A DNA stretch of 64,000 nucleotides from contig JAOABQ010000087.1 in the NCBI GenBank assembly GCA_026418275.1, positions 62,001 through 126,000 of the forward strand. Reading direction: 5' to 3'. Made by a program: the position numbers and the translations under genes. The stretch is from Clostridia bacterium (GTDB lineage: Bacteria; Bacillota; Clostridia; Acetivibrionales; DSM-2933). The notes beneath the pieces were generated by a model, which saw only the letters and a program-made list of their open reading frames with translations, was not told where the DNA came from and searched no databases. Shown here in pieces: positions 58,341 through 64,000 of the stretch; within the stretch, counting starts at the first letter, position 1, and each line of letters opens with the position of its first letter.

Positions 58341-58526
58341 ATGAATGAAAAAACTAATGGGCAATCCGAAACTTTTAAAGGGAAAATAGGAGTTGGAATG
58401 AGCTTCTATGCCAATCAACTTATGCTACTAAATAAGCTAAGGGAAGAAAGTAAAGATTTTATAATCATTGATCCCAAGGTGGATTACGCAGCTTTGATGC
58501 GTAAAAGGGTAGATAAAAATGTATAA
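58341..58526 (+). CDS. 61-residue protein resembling a broken ATPase P-loop region
   Basis: The part KGKIGVGMSFYANQLMLL followed by KDFIIIDPKVDYAALMRKR reads like the P-loop and following strand of VirB4-type ATPases, where one would expect GKTGxGKS and IIIDPEGEY. The P-loop lysine is Met here. So it is either a remnant of a larger gene or a small protein derived from one. It has a good GGGAAGGGA site, an ATG start, and overlaps the next gene by eight bases, which argues that it is still translated. Confidence 0.5.
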   Translation: MNEKTNGQSETFKGKIGVGMSFYANQLMLLNKLREESKDFIIIDPKVDYAALMRKRVDKNV

Positions 58527-58824
58527 GGCATTTGATGAGTTAATAAAAGTTATTGATTACCTTTATAGCGTAGATAGGGTGGTAGAAACAAAGGAAATGA
58601 TTTGTATTACTCCCACAAATGCAAAAAAAGTTTTTGAAAAAAACGGGGTAAACCAAAAGGAATTTAAACAATACATGAACTGGTATAAAGATATTGGAAT
58701 TGTTTTGGCAGATACAGATAAAAAACGGTTTACTTCTACACAGAGAATTAAAGGCAAACTTAGAAAGGTGGTTGCAATTAATAAACTTGGTTATGCTGCG
58801 TTAAAACAAATAAGAAGTTGGTGA
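58519..58824 (+). CDS. Hypothetical 101-residue protein of the element
   Basis: Mostly helical, with a C-terminal segment (EFKQYMNWYKDIGIVLADTDKKRFTSTQRIKG, here split for description) that resembles the last part of DUF927-type primase-helicases, where a short winged-helix end binds DNA. That likeness is weak. It overlaps the preceding small gene, and the next gene starts four bases after its stop, so it belongs to the same message. Confidence 0.6.
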   Translation: MYKAFDELIKVIDYLYSVDRVVETKEMICITPTNAKKVFEKNGVNQKEFKQYMNWYKDIGIVLADTDKKRFTSTQRIKGKLRKVVAINKLGYAALKQIRSW

Positions 58825-58828
58825 GTAT

Positions 58829-59236
58829 ATGAAAAATCTGATTACTGTATTGTTATTGATTGCGTTGGCAATATATTCATTAGTATCAAAGCAGTATCTT
58901 ATTATTCCATTTTTGATTGGTGTAGCAGTTGCATTATATTACGTTCAAGAGGGAATAAATTTTCTATTATTTATATTTGATAAGCTTTTTGATAAAGGGC
59001 AGGTAAAATATTTGCCTTTATTGGGAACTGACCTAAGCGAAGAACAAAAAGAGTATATCTTATACAGATTGAAGAAGGTAGAGCGCCTTTGCAAAGAGCC
59101 TGAACTTTTCGTTGTTTCAGAATATGCATCGAATTTAATTCACAAAATTCTTAGAGGTGAACTCAATGAAAAAGATATTGAAATTATAAATAAGCTAATG
59201 AATCTTCGCATGGGAATAAAAATATTTCAAGATTGA
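58829..59236 (+). CDS. Hypothetical membrane-anchored protein of the element
   Basis: 135 residues. Two hydrophobic segments at about 3-18 and 24-50 form a hairpin in the membrane; the rest is a helical cytosolic domain (LSEEQKEYILYRLKKVERLC) with charged residues. No recognised family. Its place just before the recombinase-like and TcpA-like genes suggests it is part of the DNA-processing or coupling set. Confidence 0.65.
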   Translation: MKNLITVLLLIALAIYSLVSKQYLIIPFLIGVAVALYYVQEGINFLLFIFDKLFDKGQVKYLPLLGTDLSEEQKEYILYRLKKVERLCKEPELFVVSEYASNLIHKILRGELNEKDIEIINKLMNLRMGIKIFQD

Positions 59237-59261
59237 CTCATTGTAAAAAGGAAGATTAGTT

Positions 59262-59750
59262 ATGATATACATTAATGCTTCTACTATCAAAAGGAAAATA
59301 AATGCCATTAGAAACGAAAAGCTGAAGCTTGCTTTGCGCCTCCAAGTTTCTTCCGGATTAAGGGTTTTTGAAATAGCAGCTCTAGAATCAAGAGACCTGG
59401 TATTTAATAATGATGGCAGCATGACGGTGATTGTGAGAAAAGGGAAAGGGGGTAAATACAGAGAAGTGGATGTGAAAGATTCCTGGTTGCATGGTAAATT
59501 GAAAGAGTTTATACAGGTAAAGGAGGGGAAGCTTTTCTATAGTACAGAATCGTTGAGACTTAGATGTAGAGAATATGGAATAGAAACGCATGATCTTAGA
59601 AGAATCAATGCCCAGGAACGCTATAACGAACTCAAAAAAAACGGTCTTAAAAATAGGGATGCAAAGAATGAAATTCAAAAGCAGCTTGGCCACTCTAATA
59701 GGAAAACAACAGACCTTTACTTAAGGAAAAAGAAGGTGATCTATGAATGA
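59262..59750 (+). CDS. Stand-alone tyrosine recombinase catalytic domain
   Basis: 162 residues that contain nearly nothing but the catalytic domain. Arg in SSGLRVFEIAAL, Lys in RKGKGGKYREV, HxxR in THDLRRINAQE, His in LGHSNRKTTD and Tyr in LYLRKKK are all present. The usual N-terminal DNA-binding domain (about 100 residues) is missing. Its end overlaps the TcpA-like gene by ATGA, so it is co-translated with conjugation proteins. It is separate from the integrase 4 kb upstream. AAGGAAG precedes the ATG. Confidence 0.78.
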   Translation: MIYINASTIKRKINAIRNEKLKLALRLQVSSGLRVFEIAALESRDLVFNNDGSMTVIVRKGKGGKYREVDVKDSWLHGKLKEFIQVKEGKLFYSTESLRLRCREYGIETHDLRRINAQERYNELKKNGLKNRDAKNEIQKQLGHSNRKTTDLYLRKKKVIYE

Positions 59751-61444
59751 GTGTAGACAAACAAATTGAAAAAGAGGTTGAGCATATCATACACAACATA
59801 CTTGCCGGGGTTGGTAAATTACTTGCAAGTATTTTTTATGGGTTAAAAACCCTTAGAAAATGGGGTTTTCTATGGCTTTTAATATGGACTGTAGCAGGAT
59901 GGGCCCTGATAAGATTCAGGACTCACATTTGGGCACCGGATAAGGTGGGAATAAAGCCTTTGGTATATGCAGGGTTTGCTTTTCCATTCTTTTATCTTTT
60001 TTACTCCGGAGAGAAATACAAAATTAAAAGAAATGAAATGAAGGAAAAATTCTTGGAAATAGGGTTTTTCAGCGGTCTAAAGACAATGACCGATTCATTC
60101 ACCGGAGAAAAGTACCAGGAAAAAAATACACCCCTGCTCATTAAAAAGGAAGTTGAGGGGAAAAAGGTACTGTACACATTTAAAAGTAACATTCCATTAC
60201 AGGCATGGCAAAAGAGAGGGCATGAGCTGGAGGCACTTTTTAACTTTCACATTGTTAAGCTGCAGCCAGCCCTGAAGTCAAAACAGGTCATAACACTACA
60301 CACCATACCGGCAGAAGAAGGCTTGGGGGATTATGTTCCATGGTCCAATCAGTTTATAAGGATCCCGGAAGCAAAGCCAAAGGGTAAAAAGGTAGTTCAA
60401 GATAATAAATTCGAGTTGGTTTGCGGTTTAAGTATGTTGGATGAAGTGGTTTTCGATTTGTCCAGAAATCCGCACATCCTGATTGCAGGGCTTACCGGTT
60501 CCGGAAAATCTGTATTGGAAACTTGTCTTACCTGGCAGTGCATCCGGAAGGGTGCCGTGGTATATATGGTAGACTTCAAAGCCGGTATAGAATTGGGTCA
60601 CTTTAAGGCATTCGGGGAAGTGGTTAAGGATCGTAAGCGGGTCATTGAAATTTTAGAAAAGCTTGTAAAGGAAAATGATCTTAGGCTTAACATGCTTGAG
60701 TCCGTTGGCTGCAGAGACATGGAGGAATTCAATAAGAAATTTCCAGAAAAGAAATTGTGTCGGGTGGTCCTGGTATGTGATGAGGTTGCGGAAATGCTGG
60801 ATGCTACCGGAGCCGACAAGCCAACCAAAAATGAGATACAAGAGATATTAAAGCACCTGGCAACACTGGCAAGGTTAGGGAGAGCACCAGGAATCAACCT
60901 CATTATGGCTACTCAAAGACCGGATGCAAATGTTTTACCCGGCCAGGTTAAAGGAATGCTTCAGGTTCGTATTTCAGGATTAATGAAAGATAAACAAAAC
61001 TCTGAAATGATTGTAGGGGATTCCAGCGCTGTAGAGCTGCCTGACGTAAAAGGCCGGTTTGTTTATTCAACCGGTGGAGTAGAAACACATCAATTCCAGG
61101 CATACCATTTTACACCTGAATATATTCAACCGGGGAGTTATAAAGTTGGGAGAATGCTCATGGAGGGAGATAAAGAAGAAATTCCCGATCTTACGGTTGA
61201 AAATATACAGGCAGAACCCAAAAAGGAAAATAAAAAAACTTGGTTCCAGCTGATTCCTAAAGGGTCAATTAAACCAGCAAAGGAAAAAGTTAATATTGAG
61301 CTGCAGCCGGGAGCTTCTCATCAGGATCCCCAGAAAGCCCCAGCGGAAGATAAACAACCTTTGCCAGTTGCAGCGGAACCAGATCCTGCAGAACCAGAAA
61401 ACAATACATCTAAGGAGTTGGAACTTGAGCTTGATGACTTCTAG
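59747..61444 (+). CDS. FtsK/SpoIIIE-type conjugation coupling ATPase (TcpA-like)
   Basis: 565 residues. One or two membrane helices near residues 37-54 and 68-84, then an FtsK-type motor: Walker A ILIAGLTGSGKSVLETCL, Walker B VVLVCDEVAEML, and the ATQRPDANVLPG motif. After the motor comes a Pro/Glu/Lys-rich tail of about 80 residues. In pCW3 and Tn916-type systems this protein is the coupling or DNA-translocating ATPase. AAGAAGGTGA precedes the ATG, and the start overlaps the recombinase gene. Confidence 0.92.
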   Translation: MSVDKQIEKEVEHIIHNILAGVGKLLASIFYGLKTLRKWGFLWLLIWTVAGWALIRFRTHIWAPDKVGIKPLVYAGFAFPFFYLFYSGEKYKIKRNEMKEKFLEIGFFSGLKTMTDSFTGEKYQEKNTPLLIKKEVEGKKVLYTFKSNIPLQAWQKRGHELEALFNFHIVKLQPALKSKQVITLHTIPAEEGLGDYVPWSNQFIRIPEAKPKGKKVVQDNKFELVCGLSMLDEVVFDLSRNPHILIAGLTGSGKSVLETCLTWQCIRKGAVVYMVDFKAGIELGHFKAFGEVVKDRKRVIEILEKLVKENDLRLNMLESVGCRDMEEFNKKFPEKKLCRVVLVCDEVAEMLDATGADKPTKNEIQEILKHLATLARLGRAPGINLIMATQRPDANVLPGQVKGMLQVRISGLMKDKQNSEMIVGDSSAVELPDVKGRFVYSTGGVETHQFQAYHFTPEYIQPGSYKVGRMLMEGDKEEIPDLTVENIQAEPKKENKKTWFQLIPKGSIKPAKEKVNIELQPGASHQDPQKAPAEDKQPLPVAAEPDPAEPENNTSKELELELDDF

Positions 61445-61484
61445 GATCTGCAACACAAGTAGAACAAGAAAGGAGAGTAAAAAA

Positions 61485-62441
61485 TTGTTTAAGAAGAAGG
61501 AACAGGAACAAAAAGTTAAAGGTAGCCAAAAGCAAAAGGTTATACGGGTATTACTCATTGTGTTTATGGCATTCATTCTTTTGCGTGGTGTTACATCCGT
61601 ATTAAGACCTAATAGTACAGTGACAGCAAGGGAGGTAATTGAAAGCTATACTTCTCAAAAGGGCTACAAGGAGAAAGTTGAGTTTGAAGCCCCGGCTTTC
61701 GCAAAAATGTTCGCAACCGAGTATTTTACTTATGATACAACCACAAGCAGTGACGAAAGCTACATAGAGAGGTTAAAGAAGTATACCAATATAGAGTTTC
61801 CTCAACCCTCCGGAAATGCTAAAAGCGAGGTGATAAATATTGAAGCCTATAGAGTGGAGTGGAGAGGGGATAAAACAGTCAATGTAGACTGTAAAGTTAA
61901 AGTAAGGTGCGCTGTTAAGCAGGTCTATACTTACCAGATACCGCAATCCACTCCTTCAGGATATATAAAGCCCTCCCCTCCCCCGGCATTAAAGCAAGTT
62001 GATGAAATCTATATGAGGGTACCTGTAGCAGAGAGTAATGGAAAATACATCGTAGACGGATATCCGCTTTTCCTTCCGGGAGAGGATCGGTCCAGTGAGT
62101 CTACAGCAGCTATCAAAGGAACGGATGTAAGTGAAGACGTTCAAAAGGAAATAACTTCAATGCTGGAAAGCTTTTTAAAAACCTACTGTATTGGAAACAG
62201 CACAGAAATATCATATTTTCTTCAGGACTCCGGGGAGCCTTACGGTTTGAATGGGAAATTCAGCTTTAAGGAACTTAAAAGGAACGATCTGCAGATAAAA
62301 GAAAGCGGTGGCCAATACCTTGTTTCCGCAGTATTCACTGTAGAGAATGCTGCAGGGATTGAATTCCTTCAGGGTATCCAGCTTATCGTAATAGAAAAAG
62401 ATAAAAAATATCTCATCGTAAAATATAACTCAAAAATATAA
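61485..62441 (+). CDS. TcpC-like conjugal transfer protein
   Basis: 318 residues: a short basic N-terminus, one membrane helix at about 20-37, then two domains of the TcpC (NTF2-like) type outside the membrane, linked near the Pro-rich SPPPALKQVDEIYMRVPV stretch. TcpC/VirB8-like proteins are assembly parts of the transfer channel. The frame is open upstream to 61296, overlapping tcpA, but AAAGGAGAG eight bases before the TTG at 61485 identifies the start and gives the family N-terminus. Confidence 0.85.
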   Translation: MFKKKEQEQKVKGSQKQKVIRVLLIVFMAFILLRGVTSVLRPNSTVTAREVIESYTSQKGYKEKVEFEAPAFAKMFATEYFTYDTTTSSDESYIERLKKYTNIEFPQPSGNAKSEVINIEAYRVEWRGDKTVNVDCKVKVRCAVKQVYTYQIPQSTPSGYIKPSPPPALKQVDEIYMRVPVAESNGKYIVDGYPLFLPGEDRSSESTAAIKGTDVSEDVQKEITSMLESFLKTYCIGNSTEISYFLQDSGEPYGLNGKFSFKELKRNDLQIKESGGQYLVSAVFTVENAAGIEFLQGIQLIVIEKDKKYLIVKYNSKI

Positions 62442-62465
62442 AAAATTATAGGAGGTTTTCAAAAT

Positions 62466-62780
62466 ATGAGGTCAAAAACATATAAAAAAGTGGTTTCTAT
62501 AAGTCTTATTCTTGTGATGATGCTATTGATGGCGGTAAGTTGTTATGCAGCCGACGATTTAAATGTTGGGCAAAATATATATAAATTTGTAAAAGAGCAA
62601 ATATACTGGATTGCCCTGGTAATTGCTGCAATTATCATAGTACCCCTGTTTTTAAAGAAGGCATGGGTAGCCATGGTTACAACGCTTGCCGGAACAGCAC
62701 TGGCAATATTCTTTATTTCCGACCCTGAAAAAATAAAAATGATTGGCTCCAAGCTGTATAACATTATCTTTGGAGCTTAA
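62466..62780 (+). CDS. TcpD-like small membrane protein
   Basis: 104 residues. A signal-like first helix ends at SCYAADD (residues ~9-30), followed by two closely spaced membrane helices at about 47-63 and 66-84 and a short tail. Length and pattern recall VirB2/TrbC pilins and the TcpD subunit. AGGAGG precedes the ATG. Placed between TcpC and TcpE, as in pCW3. Confidence 0.75.
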   Translation: MRSKTYKKVVSISLILVMMLLMAVSCYAADDLNVGQNIYKFVKEQIYWIALVIAAIIIVPLFLKKAWVAMVTTLAGTALAIFFISDPEKIKMIGSKLYNIIFGA

Positions 62781-62796
62781 CTTGGGGGTTATGATA

Positions 62797-63183
62797 ATGG
62801 AAAGAGAGATCATCAAAACCTATGCAGGGGTGTGGAATACACCCCTTAAAATATATTCGTTTCAGAATTTCAAGCTGCCGGTCCCGATCATACCAAGGGA
62901 CCTTATATACTTCCTGGTAGGTGCAGGGATCATGTTTATATTATCCGGATTCCCATTAATAAGTAAACTTCCTCCAGTTGCTAAATATGGAGCAATTCCA
63001 TTTTTTCTTATGAAATTACTTACAAAGGTAAAGCTGGATGGTAAAAAGCCACATAAGTTTTTTTGGGCATTGATCCTATACTTCGCAGCATCAAAGCAAT
63101 ATGAAAATTTCAAGCCGGTGAAGATGCCTGTAAAGATGGCTTTTGATACACCGGTTGTATGTAAAAGGAGTGTGAAACTGTGA
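62797..63183 (+). CDS. TcpE family conjugal transfer membrane protein
   Basis: 128 residues. KTYAGVWNTPLKIYSFQNFKLPVPI then two membrane helices (about 40-62 and 66-80), a KKPHKFFWALILYF stretch and a basic C-terminus: this is the PrgI/TcpE layout. It is an inner membrane part of the channel. Several in-frame starts exist; the ATG at 62797 lies eight bases from GGGGG, the ATG at 62791 only two. The stop overlaps the next start (GTGA). Confidence 0.82.
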   Translation: MEREIIKTYAGVWNTPLKIYSFQNFKLPVPIIPRDLIYFLVGAGIMFILSGFPLISKLPPVAKYGAIPFFLMKLLTKVKLDGKKPHKFFWALILYFAASKQYENFKPVKMPVKMAFDTPVVCKRSVKL

Positions 63184-64000
63184 TTTTAGGCAAACTAAAT
63201 ACAGTAGTAAATAATCTTAACTTTCCTATATCCTTCTACCAGGACAACATTATCTATAGTGAGGATAAAACGGTGTGGGGCTGCTTTCGGGTGGTCCCTT
63301 TCAATTATACATACCGAAGTGAAGAAGAAAAAAGGAATCTGAGGAACAACCTGGCACGGTTTATTGCAAACATGGGCCAGGAGGCAAAAATACTTATTGT
63401 ACCCTTTTGTGACAACATCGAGGCTCACACTGAACACCTTGTTTCCAAACTAGACAGAACAGACGAACTCTATGAGGTGGCGAAAAGCGATCTGGAGAAA
63501 ACAACTGACTACCTGGCAGGGAAAGCAAAGGAAAATGACAATGTAAACGACTACACTACTTATGTTATTGCAAAACTCAAAGTTACTCATGATTTGATTG
63601 AAAACTTCAAAGACACATTTTCATATTACATTAAAGAACCTATTCAAGCTCTGAAGGAATTAATAGGGGCCGATTTTAAAGACATTTTGGAAAGGGAAAT
63701 GAAACAGTTTAAGAAGGCAGCTCTGGACTTTTGCAAATCACAATCAAACCGGCTGGCCGTAGTAGAAACTGTTCTGGATGAAACCCAATGGCTGCTGCGG
63801 AGGATTATGTTCAGGGGAATTGATGGGGATGAGGATTTAAGACCGGATTGGAAACCTAAATATGAAATTGTCACCAGCAGAGGAAAGAAGGCTGTAAGGC
63901 CATATTCCAAGGATGTGCTAACCCTTGCTCCTGGTGTAATCGATTCCAGTGAAATTGGACTTCTGAAAGTAAAGCATCCCAGAGGGAAAACATCATACCA
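63180..64000 (+). CDS. TcpF/VirB4-type conjugation ATPase, C-terminus outside the window
   Basis: At least 273 residues, open to the window end. It starts at GTG overlapping the TcpE stop, with AAAAGGAG upstream. The visible part is the N-terminal, non-ATPase half of a VirB4/TcpF protein (ISFYQDNIIYSEDKTVWGCF; WLLRRIMFRGIDGD); Walker motifs are expected beyond 64000. It would power substrate movement and pilus assembly in the transfer channel. The assignment depends largely on order and general pattern. Confidence 0.78.
   Translation, partial: MILGKLNTVVNNLNFPISFYQDNIIYSEDKTVWGCFRVVPFNYTYRSEEEKRNLRNNLARFIANMGQEAKILIVPFCDNIEAHTEHLVSKLDRTDELYEVAKSDLEKTTDYLAGKAKENDNVNDYTTYVIAKLKVTHDLIENFKDTFSYYIKEPIQALKELIGADFKDILEREMKQFKKAALDFCKSQSNRLAVVETVLDETQWLLRRIMFRGIDGDEDLRPDWKPKYEIVTSRGKKAVRPYSKDVLTLAPGVIDSSEIGLLKVKHPRGKTSY

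Larger units (their letters stand above)
54712..64000 (+). mobile_element. Integrative and conjugative element, left part; continues past the window
   Basis: It begins at the tmRNA end and reaches the window end. It contains an integrase, an actin-like ParM homologue, repeat and G-tract regions suited to DNA processing, a second recombinase-like gene and a conjugation operon in the order TcpA, TcpC, TcpD, TcpE, TcpF. That order matches the pCW3/Tn916-type transfer systems of Gram-positive bacteria. The relaxase, peptidoglycan hydrolase and any cargo should lie further downstream. The boundary at 54712 is inferred. Confidence 0.85.

Noticed and set aside
61296..61484. N-terminal extension of the TcpC-like gene
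   Set aside because: The 63 extra residues are out-of-frame tcpA sequence and low in hydrophobic order; the TTG at 61485 has the ribosome binding site.

Overview
The window looks like a chromosome segment from an anaerobic, low-to-moderate GC Gram-positive bacterium of the Clostridia, most likely a cellulosome-type relative of Acetivibrio or Ruminiclostridium. The grounds are strong GGAGG ribosome binding sites, frequent GTG and TTG starts, a Firmicutes order of ribosomal and RNA polymerase genes, a LonB next to ClpX, and a secreted protein carrying a dockerin-like calcium-binding repeat. The taxon is an inference; there is no 16S gene here.

Layout. 1-4600: the tail of a DUF4340 protein, a YkvI-type carrier, a DUF5711 membrane-anchored protein, CvpA and a Dabb protein. 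4700-8160: ilvD and ilvB for branched-chain amino acid synthesis. 8260-25190: the transcription and translation core, rpmG-secE-nusG-rplK-rplA, then an L10 leader with rplJ-rplL, then rpoB-rpoC, then an L7Ae-like gene with rpsL-rpsG-fusA-tuf. 25370-33450: a protein O-mannosyltransferase, DUF192, a sugar-sensor/GGDEF fusion, an ECF sigma and anti-sigma pair, and a VanW lipoprotein. 33450-38290: an HPr-like protein lacking the catalytic histidine, an enzyme I paralogue, uvrC and a phosphoesterase. 38300-44230: the protein quality-control block tig-clpP-clpX-lonB, with two copies of a palindromic repeat bracketing lonB. 44640-53560: uppP, tsaD, an intergenic cluster of DnaA boxes, a radical SAM/PDZ/DUF512-like protein, a lytic transglycosylase, small proteins, a PHP phosphoesterase and the secreted dockerin/RCC1 protein.

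At 53700-54711 smpB and ssrA (tmRNA) form the trans-translation pair. Directly after the tmRNA 3' end begins an integrative and conjugative element that runs off the window: a tyrosine integrase, an actin-like ParM-family protein, two very small genes, an array of GTTACCACT repeats, a remarkable G/C-tract region, several small genes including a stand-alone tyrosine recombinase catalytic domain, and then a TcpA-TcpC-TcpD-TcpE-TcpF type conjugation operon. The accessory interest of the window is concentrated here.

The observations I would follow first are the HPr-like protein with Glu at position 15 paired with an enzyme I, the DnaA-box cluster between tsaD and the radical SAM gene, the twin palindromic repeats around lonB, and the unexplained 57.2-59.8 kb part of the conjugative element.
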